Positions 24,665 to 33,297 of a stretch of DNA of 64,000 nt are shown here, in pieces; position 1 is the stretch's first letter; each line of letters starts with the position of its first letter. The notes under the pieces are model-generated. The model saw only the letters and a list, made by a program, of their open reading frames with translations, was not told the origin of the DNA and did no database searches. The DNA comes from Microbispora siamensis. Its GTDB lineage: Bacteria > Actinomycetota > Actinomycetes > Streptosporangiales > Streptosporangiaceae. A program made the position numbers and the translations under genes. The stretch is from contig NZ_BOOF01000030.1 in NCBI RefSeq assembly GCF_016863095.1, positions 121,854 through 185,853 on the forward strand. The letters run 5' to 3'.

Positions 24665-25693
24665 TCATCTCCAGCCGGTACGCCGCCGCAGCCAGGCCAG
24701 CGCGGCACGACCCTGGGCGAGCTGGAACGCGCGGAGCGTGGGCAGGCCCGGTGGCGGGGTGAGGCTTCCCCGCTGCAGGAAGAAGCCGGTCACGGCGGCC
24801 AGGACCGCGGTGACGGCGTCGCCGTCCGCCTTCGCCGCGACCGGGTGGCCGTCGAAGACCTCGGCCGGTGGCGGCCCGCCCTGCATGGCCACGCTCGGGA
24901 GCATCCCGAGCAGGTCGAACCACGGGGCCGCGAGGCACGCCCAGGGCCAGTCCACCACGTACACGCGTCCGTCCGCGGTGAGCAGCAGGTTGTCGGCCCG
25001 GAGGTCGGCGTGGGCAAGCGTGTCGCCCTCCACCGCCCGCTCCCAGGCCGCCTCCAGCTCCGCCAGCCGGTCCAGGTGCCGCCGGGCCCATGCGGCATCG
25101 GAGCCGTCCACGGTGAGGCCATCGGGGCCGTCCGCCAGGCGCCGCCATCCCCGGTACTCCTCCGCGAGCCGTTCGGCGGCCGTCGGCACGGCCACGGGCG
25201 CGGGGGTGAGCGACTCGGCCAGCTCGGCGATCGCGCCGAGCACGAGATCCAGCTCCGCCGGAACCCAGGGCTGGGCCGGTGACCGTCCCTCGACGTCCTC
25301 GAACAGCAGCACCACCCAGCCGTCCTCGTCGAAGGACGCGAGCAGCCGGGGCGCGGGCGCCGTGGCCGGCAGCGCGGCGGCCACCCGGGCCTCCGCGCGG
25401 TGGATGCCGGGGCTGACCGGGTTCGGCTCGGGGCCGACCGCCTTGACGAAGGCCCTGCCGCCGCCCGCGAGCCGCAGGCGGGCGGCCACGCCCGGGGAGA
25501 AGCCGCCGGGCTGGGTGACGGCCTCGATCACGCGGTCCCCGAGGCGCGTCTCGACGGCCAGCCGCAGGTGCGCGGGCACCGCGGTCCACGGCAGTCGTAC
25601 GCCTCCGGCGGGCGGGGGCGGGCCGTCCTCGCCGCCGCGGCGCCGCCGCTCCTCCGCGTCCTGACCGCCGGGATCACGGGAATCGTCGCTCAT
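24665..25693 (-). CDS. Aminoglycoside phosphotransferase (APH)-fold kinase
   Basis: A 342-residue APH/choline-kinase-like protein. An Arg/Pro-rich tail (residues 1-35) precedes the kinase. FSPGVAARLRLAGGGRAFVK carries the ATP-lobe Lys, HADLRADNLLL is the Brenner motif with catalytic Asp, and VYVVDWPWACLAAPWFDLLG supplies the metal Asp. The family phosphorylates antibiotics, sugars or other small metabolites, and resistance cannot be assumed. The ATG at 25693 is the best start. The gene is divergent from rtcB. Confidence 0.8.
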   Translation of the reverse strand: MSDDSRDPGGQDAEERRRRGGEDGPPPPAGGVRLPWTAVPAHLRLAVETRLGDRVIEAVTQPGGFSPGVAARLRLAGGGRAFVKAVGPEPNPVSPGIHRAEARVAAALPATAPAPRLLASFDEDGWVVLLFEDVEGRSPAQPWVPAELDLVLGAIAELAESLTPAPVAVPTAAERLAEEYRGWRRLADGPDGLTVDGSDAAWARRHLDRLAELEAAWERAVEGDTLAHADLRADNLLLTADGRVYVVDWPWACLAAPWFDLLGMLPSVAMQGGPPPAEVFDGHPVAAKADGDAVTAVLAAVTGFFLQRGSLTPPPGLPTLRAFQLAQGRAALAWLRRRTGWR

Positions 25694-25810
25694 TTCGGCA
25701 TGATGGGCGGCGAGCGGGTAGGGCGGCAAACGAGTTTCCGCGCGATATTCGGTTGGGATTCCCGCCCGGTGCGCGGCACAGTGGATCTCGACCGAGGAGG
25801 AGATCCAACC

Positions 25811-26965
25811 ATGCCGAAGCACATCGCCCCGAAGGTGCTGTCCTGGGCGAGCGAGATCGACGACGGGACGATCGACCAGGCCGCCCGGGCGGCGCGCCTG
25901 CCGTTCGTGCCCGGTCACGTCGCGCTCATGCCGGACGCGCACGTGGGCATCGGCGCGACGGTCGGCTCCGTGATCCCCACGGAGGGCGCGATCATCCCGT
26001 CCGCCGTCGGCGTGGACATCGGCTGCGGCATGGTCGCGACCGAGACCACGCTCACGGCCGCCGACCTGCCCGACTCGCTCGACCCGCTGATGCGGCTGGT
26101 GGAGCGGCGCATCCCGGCGGGTGTGGGCAAGGGGCACGACGACCGCGCGGTGGACCGCGCGCTCGGTGAGCTGGGCCGGCCGCACACCACGCTGACGCCC
26201 AAGCAGGAGAACACGGTCGCCTGCCAGTTCGGGACCCTCGGCTCGGGCAACCACTTCGTCGAGGTGTGCCTCGACGAGCGCGACCGGGTCTGGACCGTGC
26301 TGCACTCAGGATCACGCGGGATCGGCAACCAGCTCGCCACCGCGCACATCAACGGCGCGAAGCGGCTCATGCGGCGCATGGAGATCGGGCTGGAGGACTA
26401 CGACCTCGCCTACTTCACCCAGGGCACCCCGGAGTTCACCGCGTACATCGAGGACATGCTGTGGGCGCAGCGCTACGCGATGGCGTCGCGGGCGCGGATG
26501 GACAGGGTGCTGAGCGACGCGCTGTTCCGCGTCGTCGGCACGGGCACGCGGGTCCGGACGATCAACTGCCACCACAATTTCACCCAGATGGAGACCCATC
26601 AGGACAAGGAGCTGTGGATCACCCGCAAGGGCGCGATCAAGGCGGACACCGGGGACGAGGGCGTGATCCCGGGCTCGATGGGCACCCGGTCCTACATCGT
26701 GCGCGGGCGGGGCAACCCGCTGTCGTACAACTCCTGCTCGCACGGCGCGGGACGCAGGATGTCGCGGAGCCGGGCCAAGCGTGAGCTGTCGGCGGCCTCG
26801 CTCAGGGAGGCGATGCGCGGCCGGACCTGGAACTCCGACCGGGCCGCCGCGCTGGTCGACGAGCACCCCGAGGCGTACAAGCCGATCGACCAGGTCATGG
26901 CGGACCAGAAGGACCTCGTCGAGGTCCGGCACACGCTGCGCCAGGTCTTCAACTACAAGGGATGA
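25811..26965 (+). CDS. rtcB: RNA-splicing ligase RtcB
   Basis: A 384-residue GTP-dependent RNA ligase that joins 2',3'-cyclic-phosphate and 5'-OH RNA ends. Manganese and active-site residues are visible: VGVDIGCGM (Cys), GSGNHFVEVC, HSGSRGIGN and NCHHNF. The guanylation-site His lies in YNSCSHGAGRRMSR. GSMGTRSYIVRG is also typical. GAGGAGG precedes the ATG. No archease gene is adjacent. Its 3' end overlaps the convergent P450 gene by 13 bp. Confidence 0.95.
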   Translation: MPKHIAPKVLSWASEIDDGTIDQAARAARLPFVPGHVALMPDAHVGIGATVGSVIPTEGAIIPSAVGVDIGCGMVATETTLTAADLPDSLDPLMRLVERRIPAGVGKGHDDRAVDRALGELGRPHTTLTPKQENTVACQFGTLGSGNHFVEVCLDERDRVWTVLHSGSRGIGNQLATAHINGAKRLMRRMEIGLEDYDLAYFTQGTPEFTAYIEDMLWAQRYAMASRARMDRVLSDALFRVVGTGTRVRTINCHHNFTQMETHQDKELWITRKGAIKADTGDEGVIPGSMGTRSYIVRGRGNPLSYNSCSHGAGRRMSRSRAKRELSAASLREAMRGRTWNSDRAAALVDEHPEAYKPIDQVMADQKDLVEVRHTLRQVFNYKG

Positions 26966-28236
26966 ACGGAGGGGCGCCGCCGTTCGGCCCCCACGGGCTC
27001 GGGGGTCACGGCGGCGCCGGCCGGACGCAGGACGAAGCCGCTCGCCACCCGGGCCGGGATCCGGTACGGCGAGACGGTGAGGTCCTGCTCCGGCACCGTG
27101 TAGTCCAGCCGGGCCAGCCGCGGCGCGAGGGCCTCCAGCAGGCCCACGGCGACCGGCTCGCCCGGGCACCGGTGCCCGGCCGCCGGGTCGCCCCCGCCCT
27201 GTGGGATCAGGTCGTACGGGCCGATCTCGCGCCCGATGAAACGTCGCGGGTCGAACGCGCACGGGTTCGGCCAGAGCGCCGGGTCGTGGTTCTGGCCCCA
27301 GACGTCGAGCAGCACGAGCCAGTCGGCCAGGATCTGCTCGCCCTTCCAGGTGAGGTCCTTGACGGCCTTGCCCGCCACGAAGGGCGCGAAGGGATAGAAC
27401 CGCCGCACCTCGTGCGCGAACGCCTCGGCGTACGTGCCGTCGGTGTCCTCGGTCAGCCGGACGCGGTTGACCGGCCAGCAGTGCAGCGCGTGCGCGGCGA
27501 ACGTGACGAACCAGCTCACGGCGACGGTGGGGCGCACCAGGTTGAGCAGTTCGACCGCCGCGATCCGGGGCGCGAGCAACTCGCCGTCGGGCTCCCGGTG
27601 GCGGGCGGCCACGGCGAGCGCCGAGGTGTCCGGCACCCGCAGGGCTCCGCGCCGCACGTCCTCGACCAGTCCCGCCAGCCACGCCTCGCGGCGCCTGCGG
27701 GCGGCGCGGGCCCGCCAGTGCCGAGGGCCGGGTGACCCGAAGCCGTCGACCAGCGCGACGAGGTCGGCGGCGAGGGGCTCGGTCTCCTCCTCGGTGAGCG
27801 GGATGCCCGCCCACCGGCACGCCCCCCGGGTGATGACGCGGGCGGCCTCGTCGAAGAGCACGACGTGTCCCCTGTCCGGCCAGGTCGCCACCGCCGCGTC
27901 CCACGCCGCGGTGGTCTCGCCCACCAGGGCGGCGACGCTTTCCGGCGTCATCAGGGACATGAACATGCCCTTGCGCGCCCGGTGCGCGGCCTGGTCGAGC
28001 GTGTGCACCGCGCCGTGGCCGAACAGCGTGCTCTTGATCGGCTCGGGCAGCGCGGGCGCTCGCTGGACGTGGTTGTCGTCGTAGAAGAAGCGGACGGCGT
28101 CCGGCCCGCGCAGCACGACGGCGCGCTGGCCCATCAGCCGGGTGTGGACCATCTCTCCCTGGGTCTCCCGCCATCGGGCCGGCAGCCAGGCGTAGCCCTC
28201 GAGCAGCAGGAGCAGCGTGGTGTCGAGCAGCGGCAT
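26953..28236 (-). CDS. Cytochrome P450, CYP152-like fatty-acid peroxygenase
   Basis: A 427-residue P450. The heme loop IPQGGGDPAAGHRCPGEPVA has the Cys ligand and the QGGGD...GHRCPGE form of CYP152 peroxygenases. NLVRPTVAVSWFVTFAAHAL carries the RPxVA helix I element, whose Arg binds the fatty-acid carboxylate and replaces the usual acid-alcohol pair. No ferredoxin gene is adjacent, consistent with H2O2 use. Such enzymes hydroxylate or decarboxylate fatty acids. The N-terminus (MPLLDTTLLLLLEGYAWLPA) matches the family start. Confidence 0.87.
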   Translation of the reverse strand: MPLLDTTLLLLLEGYAWLPARWRETQGEMVHTRLMGQRAVVLRGPDAVRFFYDDNHVQRAPALPEPIKSTLFGHGAVHTLDQAAHRARKGMFMSLMTPESVAALVGETTAAWDAAVATWPDRGHVVLFDEAARVITRGACRWAGIPLTEEETEPLAADLVALVDGFGSPGPRHWRARAARRRREAWLAGLVEDVRRGALRVPDTSALAVAARHREPDGELLAPRIAAVELLNLVRPTVAVSWFVTFAAHALHCWPVNRVRLTEDTDGTYAEAFAHEVRRFYPFAPFVAGKAVKDLTWKGEQILADWLVLLDVWGQNHDPALWPNPCAFDPRRFIGREIGPYDLIPQGGGDPAAGHRCPGEPVAVGLLEALAPRLARLDYTVPEQDLTVSPYRIPARVASGFVLRPAGAAVTPEPVGAERRRPSVHPL

Positions 28237-28303
28237 ACCGTCCTGCCTGCCCCGATTCGCCCCTCGAAAACGGCCTGGCCCGCGGCCCGGTCGGGTGGGG
28301 CGG

Positions 28304-29452
28304 TCAGCCCCGGATGCAGGCGCCGCCGTTCAGCGTGAAGCCGGTGGGCTCGGGGTTGGCGCCCGTGGAGGTGCCGGTGAAGCCGATCTGCAGGGACGCG
28401 CCGGGTTGGATCACCGCGTTCCACGGCGTGTTCGCGGCGGTGACGTCCTTGCCGGACTGGGACCAGGTGGCCGACCAGCCGCTGGTGATCTTCTGTCCCG
28501 CGTCGGGGAGGACGAAGCGCAGCGTCCAGCCGTTCATCGCCGTCTGGCCGAGGTTGGTGATCGTCACGGTGGCCGTGAAGCCGCCGCCCCAGGGCCACCA
28601 GTCGTACTTGATCCTGCAGCTCACCGGGGGCGGCGTGTACGGCGGGAAGCCGCCCGACGCCACCGTCGTCACCAGGTCGGACGGCAGGCTGAGGTTGCCC
28701 GCGGCGTCCTTGGCCACGACGAAGTAGACGTACGACTGACCGGTGACGAGGTTGCCCTCGGTGAAGTAGCGGGCGGTGCCGGAGGCCGTCCCCGCCCGCG
28801 TCCAGCCCGTGTCGGTGCGCCGGTAGACGTCGTAGCCGGTGACGCCGACGTCGTCGGTGGACGGCGTCCAGCAGAACGACGTGCCGCGGAAGTCCGGCAG
28901 GCAGTTCGCCTGCATCCCGGCCGGCTTGGTCGGCGGGGTCGTGTCGCCCGTGCCGGGGCTCGGCGAGACGGACATGCCGGTGACCGCCGTGGTGCTGAAC
29001 GGCGCGGTGGGCGGGCTGGTGTTGCCGTCGGCGTCCTTGGCCACGATGAAGAAGGTGTAGGTGCGGCCGATGGTCAGGCCCGTGATCACGGTAATCGTGG
29101 ACGTGGTCGAGGTCGCCTTCACGAAACCGTCGGGCGTGAGGCGGTAGACGTCGTAGCCGGTGACGCCGACGTCGTCGGTGGACGCCGTCCAGCACAGGCC
29201 GACCACGCCCTGGGGCGTGCCGCCCGTGGGCAGGGGCGGCGGGCAGGCGCGCACCTCGCCCGGCGTCGTGGGCGTGCCGGCGGAACCGGTCCCGGTCGGC
29301 TGCGGCGACGGTTCGCCCGCGGACGCGGAAGCGGCATACGCCGTCGTCACACTCGTCGCGAGGACGGGCGGCGCGGCGATGTTGGCCGCCAGCAGCGCGG
29401 CGGCGACGGCGCCCGCCGCGGTCCACGCGGCCGGCCACGACAGTCTGGACAA
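28304..29452 (-). CDS. Secreted protein with two fibronectin III domains and a CBM2
   Basis: A 382-residue exported protein. After a signal peptide (WTAAGAVAAALLAANIAAPP) and a Pro/Thr linker come two FnIII-like modules, each with ASTDDVGVTGYDVYR or PSTDDVGVTGYDVYR and IVAKDADGNTS or VVAKDAAGNLS. A C-terminal family 2 carbohydrate-binding module follows (CRIKYDWWPWGGGFTATVTI ... MNGWTLRF), ending GACIRG. No catalytic domain is present. The TTG at 29452 has GGAGGG 7 nt upstream; an ATG at 29497 would lie inside the predicted -10. It may attach to cellulose or chitin as an accessory or adhesion protein. Confidence 0.82.
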   Translation of the reverse strand: MSRLSWPAAWTAAGAVAAALLAANIAAPPVLATSVTTAYAASASAGEPSPQPTGTGSAGTPTTPGEVRACPPPLPTGGTPQGVVGLCWTASTDDVGVTGYDVYRLTPDGFVKATSTTSTITVITGLTIGRTYTFFIVAKDADGNTSPPTAPFSTTAVTGMSVSPSPGTGDTTPPTKPAGMQANCLPDFRGTSFCWTPSTDDVGVTGYDVYRRTDTGWTRAGTASGTARYFTEGNLVTGQSYVYFVVAKDAAGNLSLPSDLVTTVASGGFPPYTPPPVSCRIKYDWWPWGGGFTATVTITNLGQTAMNGWTLRFVLPDAGQKITSGWSATWSQSGKDVTAANTPWNAVIQPGASLQIGFTGTSTGANPEPTGFTLNGGACIRG

Positions 29453-29492
29453 GAGCCACCCTCCGGGACGATCCGCCGACGACATCGCCCGG

Positions 29493-29522
29493 ATCATCGG
29501 TTCGCCGGGGCGGACCCGTCAA
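29493..29522 (-). promoter_or_regulatory. Promoter of the FnIII-CBM2 gene
   Basis: On the minus strand TTGACG (29522-29517) is followed by 18 nt and GATGAT (29498-29493). This puts transcription start near 29486 and supports the TTG start at 29452. Confidence 0.5.
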
Positions 29523-29588
29523 CTCCGCTCGCATCCGTGCCCGTCATTCCGTAAGGAATATGAAACTTTCAGCGCGGTGGGCCGTTGT

Positions 29589-29594
29589 TACCGT
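29589..29594 (+). promoter_or_regulatory. -10 element of leaderless epimerase promoter
   Basis: TACCGT lies 6 nt before the ATG at 29601, and there is no Shine-Dalgarno sequence. Confidence 0.5.
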
Positions 29595-29600
29595 CACGGA

Positions 29601-30620
29601 ATGAAGATCGTGGTCACCGGCGCGGCCGGTTTCATCGGGAGCCGCGTCGCCGGGCTGCTGCGGGACGCCGGGCACGAGGTGCGGGGATTCGACCTGCGCG
29701 GCGGCGAGGACGTCACGGCCGGTGACGTGCTTGACGAGCACGCCGTCGGCCGCGCCCTCGACGGCGCCGACGCCGTCGTGCACCAGGCGGCCAAGGTCGG
29801 CCTCGGCGTCGACGTGCGGGACCTCCCCGAGTACGTGTCGGTCAACGCGCTCGGGACCGCGGTGCTGCTCGCCGCGATGGCGCGGCACGGGGTCGCCCGG
29901 CTGGTCCTGGCGTCGTCGATGGTGGTCTACGGCGAGGGCGTCTACGACTGCGCGGAGCACGGCCGCCTGCGCCCCGGCCCCCGGGCCGAGGAGGACCTGG
30001 CCGCGGGGCGGTTCGAGCCGGCGTGCCCGCGCTGCGGGCGGGCGCTGACGCCGGGGACCGTCGACGAGGACGTCCCTGCCGATCCGCGCAACGCGTACGC
30101 CACGAGCAAGCTCGCCCAGGAGCATCTGGCGGCCAACTGGGCCCGCGAGACCGGCGGCGCGGCGGTCGCCCTGCGCTACCACAACGTGTACGGCCCCGGC
30201 ATGCCGCGCGACACCCCCTACTCGGGGGTGGCCGCGATCTTCAGGTCCGCGCTGGAGGCCGGGCGGGCGCCGCTGGTGTTCGAGGACGGCGGCCAGCGCA
30301 GGGACTTCGTCCACGTCGGGGACGTCGCGGCGGCCAACCTCGCCGCGCTCGACGCGCTGGAGTCCGCCCCGCCCGGGCGGCTTCGCGCGTACAACGTGGC
30401 CAGCGGCGAGCCCCGCACGATCGGCGACCTGGCGGACGCGCTGAGCGCGGCCCGGGGCGGGCCGGCCCCCGAGGTCACCGGCCGCTACCGGCTCGGCGAC
30501 GTGCGGCACATCGTGGCCTCCCCGGACCGCGCCGCCGCCGACCTCGGCTTCCGGGCCCGGGTCCGCTTCGCCGACGGCATGCGGGAGTTCGCCCACGCCC
30601 CTCTGGGGACGGCCGGCTGA
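29601..30620 (+). CDS. NAD-dependent epimerase/dehydratase with putative zinc-binding insert
   Basis: A 339-residue extended SDR enzyme. VVTGAAGFIGSRVAGLL is the nucleotide loop, ASSMVVYGEG holds the catalytic Ser/Thr position, and YATSKLAQE is the Tyr-x3-Lys pair. Between them, about residues 118-145, sits an insert with CAEH and CPRC (CxxH-x21-CxxC) that looks like a small zinc site. Likely a nucleotide-sugar epimerase or reductase in the following sugar gene set. It faces the membrane glycosyltransferase gene tail to tail with 1 nt between stops. Confidence 0.83.
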   Translation: MKIVVTGAAGFIGSRVAGLLRDAGHEVRGFDLRGGEDVTAGDVLDEHAVGRALDGADAVVHQAAKVGLGVDVRDLPEYVSVNALGTAVLLAAMARHGVARLVLASSMVVYGEGVYDCAEHGRLRPGPRAEEDLAAGRFEPACPRCGRALTPGTVDEDVPADPRNAYATSKLAQEHLAANWARETGGAAVALRYHNVYGPGMPRDTPYSGVAAIFRSALEAGRAPLVFEDGGQRRDFVHVGDVAAANLAALDALESAPPGRLRAYNVASGEPRTIGDLADALSAARGGPAPEVTGRYRLGDVRHIVASPDRAAADLGFRARVRFADGMREFAHAPLGTAG

Positions 30621-30621
30621 A

Positions 30622-31899
30622 TCACCAGGGAGATCTCACGAACCCCTGCAGCAGCAGACCGAGCACCGCCTGTGCGGCCAGCAGGCGGCGGTCTCCCGCA
30701 CGCCCGGCCGCCGTACGCCCTGCCGCCGCGGCGACCCACAGGGCGTACGGCAGCCAGATCCGCTCCACCTCGCCCCGGGTGACGCCGCTGACGTCGAGGG
30801 CGAGCACCGCGGCCAGCGCCGCCACGGGCAGGATCCGCTCCCCGGCCCGCCCCGCCGCCACCAGCCCGACGGCGGTGGCCGGCCCGGTCACCAGGGCGAG
30901 CACGGCCAGGTCGGCGACCAGGAAGTACAGGTACGGCCGGGCCGCGCCGGGGTCGGCCGCCCACTCGGCGTGGGTGGCGAGCACTCCGGCCGGCCACCAG
31001 AACCCTCCGGCGGCGAACAGGGCGCTCACCGCCGCCATCCCGGCCAGGCAGGCGGCCACGGTCGTACGCGGCACCTGCGCGGCGGCCGCCGCCACGAGGG
31101 GGACGAGCAGGTAGGGCACCAGGCCGTAGCTGAGGTAGGGCAGCGCGCCCAGGGCCAGCCCCGCGCCGAGGCCGAGCGCCACCCGGCCCGCCCGGCTCCG
31201 CGCGCCGAGCACCAGCAGCGCCGTCCCCCACGCCCCCACCCCTGCGAAGAACGCGTCCATGGTCGTCGCGATCCACACCGCGGCCGGGCACAGGGCGAGG
31301 TACGGCAGCGCCCGCCTGGCCGCGTCCTCCCCCGCGACGCGCCATACGGTCAGCCCGATCGCGGCAGTGGCCGAGCACCCGGTCACGACCACGAGGACGG
31401 CGGCCCAGAACGGTCCCGGCAGCCCTGCGGCCGCCAGCGCCCACAGCACCAGCACCGGCAGCGGCGGATGGCCGCGTACGTGTGTGGGGTAGGCGGGCAG
31501 GTCGCGGGTGAACCCGGCGAGCCAGCCGAGAGGGTCGTCGCCCACGGCGCCGAGCCCGGCCAGGTATTCCTGCGGGTGGGTGAACGGCCACGCCAGCCCC
31601 TCCCCCGACACGGCCAGCAGGACCGTCCACGCGAGCGACGCGGCGAAGGCCGCCGCCAGTGCCGCGCGCATGGGCAGGTGCGCGGTCAGCCGGGGCAGCA
31701 CGGGGACCGCGACCGCGGCGAAGGCCGCGGCCGGAAGCAGTGCGAGCGTGGGCAGTCGCGCCAGCGCGTGCAGCGGCGGGAGATGGTCGATGCGCAGCAC
31801 CCCGCGGGCGTGCAGCAGACCGCCCACCGCGAACGCGCCCGCCACCAGTGCCGCCCAGGCCGCCAGTGCCCGCCGTCCCTCCATCGACCGTGCCGTCAC
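30622..31899 (-). CDS. Polytopic membrane glycosyltransferase-like protein
   Basis: A 425-residue protein with about ten hydrophobic helices. Loop motifs THVRGHPPLPVLVLWALAAA and ATTMDAFFAGVGAWG resemble GT-C/GT87-type mannosyltransferases, which use polyprenyl-linked sugars at the outer membrane face. The GTG at 31899 is chosen because TACCGT lies 7 nt upstream; GTG 31908 and ATG 31884 are alternatives. It is divergent from the GT2 gene, so the two likely belong to one pathway. Substrate unknown. Confidence 0.65.
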   Translation of the reverse strand: MTARSMEGRRALAAWAALVAGAFAVGGLLHARGVLRIDHLPPLHALARLPTLALLPAAAFAAVAVPVLPRLTAHLPMRAALAAAFAASLAWTVLLAVSGEGLAWPFTHPQEYLAGLGAVGDDPLGWLAGFTRDLPAYPTHVRGHPPLPVLVLWALAAAGLPGPFWAAVLVVVTGCSATAAIGLTVWRVAGEDAARRALPYLALCPAAVWIATTMDAFFAGVGAWGTALLVLGARSRAGRVALGLGAGLALGALPYLSYGLVPYLLVPLVAAAAAQVPRTTVAACLAGMAAVSALFAAGGFWWPAGVLATHAEWAADPGAARPYLYFLVADLAVLALVTGPATAVGLVAAGRAGERILPVAALAAVLALDVSGVTRGEVERIWLPYALWVAAAAGRTAAGRAGDRRLLAAQAVLGLLLQGFVRSPW

Positions 31900-31906
31900 G
31901 ACCGAC

Positions 31907-31912
31907 ACGGTA
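31907..31912 (-). promoter_or_regulatory. -10 element for the membrane glycosyltransferase gene
   Basis: TACCGT on the minus strand is followed by 7 nt and the GTG at 31899, consistent with a leaderless message. Confidence 0.45.
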
Positions 31913-31989
31913 GGCGCGCCGGACCGCCCTCCCCGTCCCGTGGACGGCCCCGTAGTCACTTCGTAAGAACTGTGCGGCCTCGGCGGCCC

Positions 31990-31995
31990 TAGCTT
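31990..31995 (+). promoter_or_regulatory. -10 element of leaderless GT2 promoter
   Basis: TAGCTT is followed by 7 nt and the ATG at 32003, with no ribosome binding site. Confidence 0.5.
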
Positions 31996-32002
31996 CTGCG
32001 GC

Positions 32003-32647
32003 ATGCAGATCGATGTGGTGCTTCCCTGCCTCGACGAGGCGGCGGCGCTGCCCTGGGTGCTCGGCCGGATGCCGGACGGCTGCCGCGCCATCGTGGTGGA
32101 CAACGGGTCCACCGACGGGTCGGCCGAGGTCGCCGCCCGGCACGGCGCGCTCGTGGTGACCGAGCCCAGGCCGGGGTTCGGCGCCGCCTGTCACACGGGC
32201 CTGGAGGCCGCGACCGCCCCCGTCGTGTGCTTCATGGACGCCGACGCCTCCCTCGACCCGCGGCAGGTGCCGCACGTCGCGGAGGGTGTGGTGAGCGGCG
32301 CCGCCGACCTGGTGCTGGGCCGCCGCAGGCCCGTCACCGGATCGGCGTGGCCCGCGCACGCCCGGCTGGGCAACCGGGTGCTCGCCTGGCGGCTGCGCCG
32401 CCGCACCGGCGCCCCGCTGCACGACCTCGGCCCGATGCGCGCGGCCCGCCGTACGGCGCTGCTCGCCCTGGACCTGCGGGACCGGCGGTTCGGCTATCCG
32501 CTGGAGATGGTGCTGCGGGCGAGCGAGGCGGGCTGGCGCATCGCCGAGGTCGAGGTCGACTACCTGCCGCGGGTGGGCCGCTCGAAGGTGACGGGCACCG
32601 TACGCGGCACCGTGCGGACCGTCCGCGACATGTGGCGGGCGGCGTGA
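32003..32647 (+). CDS. Family 2 glycosyltransferase
   Basis: A 214-residue GT-A fold glycosyltransferase of the dolichyl-phosphate-mannose-synthase-like kind. VVLPCLDEAAALPWVL is the nucleotide-sugar strand, VVDNGSTDGSAEVAA the second motif, VVCFMDADASLD the DxD metal site, and GRSKVTGTVRGTVRT the C-terminal element. There is no C-terminal membrane helix. It could load a polyprenyl phosphate with a sugar for the membrane transferase encoded divergently. The downstream gene overlaps by 4 nt. Confidence 0.87.
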   Translation: MQIDVVLPCLDEAAALPWVLGRMPDGCRAIVVDNGSTDGSAEVAARHGALVVTEPRPGFGAACHTGLEAATAPVVCFMDADASLDPRQVPHVAEGVVSGAADLVLGRRRPVTGSAWPAHARLGNRVLAWRLRRRTGAPLHDLGPMRAARRTALLALDLRDRRFGYPLEMVLRASEAGWRIAEVEVDYLPRVGRSKVTGTVRGTVRTVRDMWRAA

Positions 32648-33297
32648 AGACCAAGGCCACGACGCAGATCGTCGTCATCGCCAAGGCGCCCGTGCCGGGG
32701 GCGGTCAAGACCCGGCTCACGCCGCCCTATAGCGCACGGGAGGCCGCCGCCCTCGCGGAGGCGGCGCTGCGCGACACGCTGTCGGCCGTCGCCGCCGCCC
32801 CCGCCGCGCGCCGGGTGCTGGCCCTGCTCGGCGAGCCGGGGCCCTGGCTGCCCGAGGGGTACGACGTGGTCGCGCAGCGGGGGGACGACCTGGCCGCCCG
32901 GCTGGCCGCCGCCTTCGCCGACGCGTGGGCGGCCCTTCCCGTCCCGGTCGTGCTGATCGGCATGGACACCCCGCAGGTCACCCCCGCTCTGCTGGCCGAG
33001 GCGGGGCGGTTGCTGGGCGGGCACGAGGTCGTGGTCGGCCCGGCCGCCGACGGCGGATTCTGGCTGCTCGGGCAGCGCAGGCCCGACCCCGCCCTGCTGG
33101 CCGGGCTGCCGATGTCGCGGCCGGACACCGGGGCGCTGCTGCTGGAGCGGATCCGCGCCGCGGGCGTACGAGCCGCCCTGCTGCCCGAGCTGACCGACGT
33201 GGACACCGCCGCCGACGCGCGCGCGGTGGCCGCGCGGGTCCCCTCCTCGCGGTTCGCGGCGACGCTGGCGGCCCTCGGCGCGGACGTCCCCGCGTGA
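32644..33297 (+). CDS. DUF2064 / TIGR04282-type glycosyltransferase-like protein
   Basis: A 217-residue GT-A-like protein. The start TQIVVIAKAPVPGAVKTRLT and VLIGMDTPQVTPALL and VVGPAADGGFWLLG are the hallmarks of DUF2064, whose members are annotated as arsenosugar-type or cofactor nucleotidyl/glycosyl transferases. The GTG at 32644 overlaps the GT2 stop (GTGA). Actinobacteria often hold this gene next to GT2 and methyltransferase genes, as here. The reaction is unknown. Confidence 0.83.
   Translation: MKTKATTQIVVIAKAPVPGAVKTRLTPPYSAREAAALAEAALRDTLSAVAAAPAARRVLALLGEPGPWLPEGYDVVAQRGDDLAARLAAAFADAWAALPVPVVLIGMDTPQVTPALLAEAGRLLGGHEVVVGPAADGGFWLLGQRRPDPALLAGLPMSRPDTGALLLERIRAAGVRAALLPELTDVDTAADARAVAARVPSSRFAATLAALGADVPA

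Noticed and set aside
24665..25693. Aminoglycoside resistance gene
   Set aside because: The APH fold is clear, but the family is broad and no antibiotic cluster lies nearby. I call only a kinase fold.
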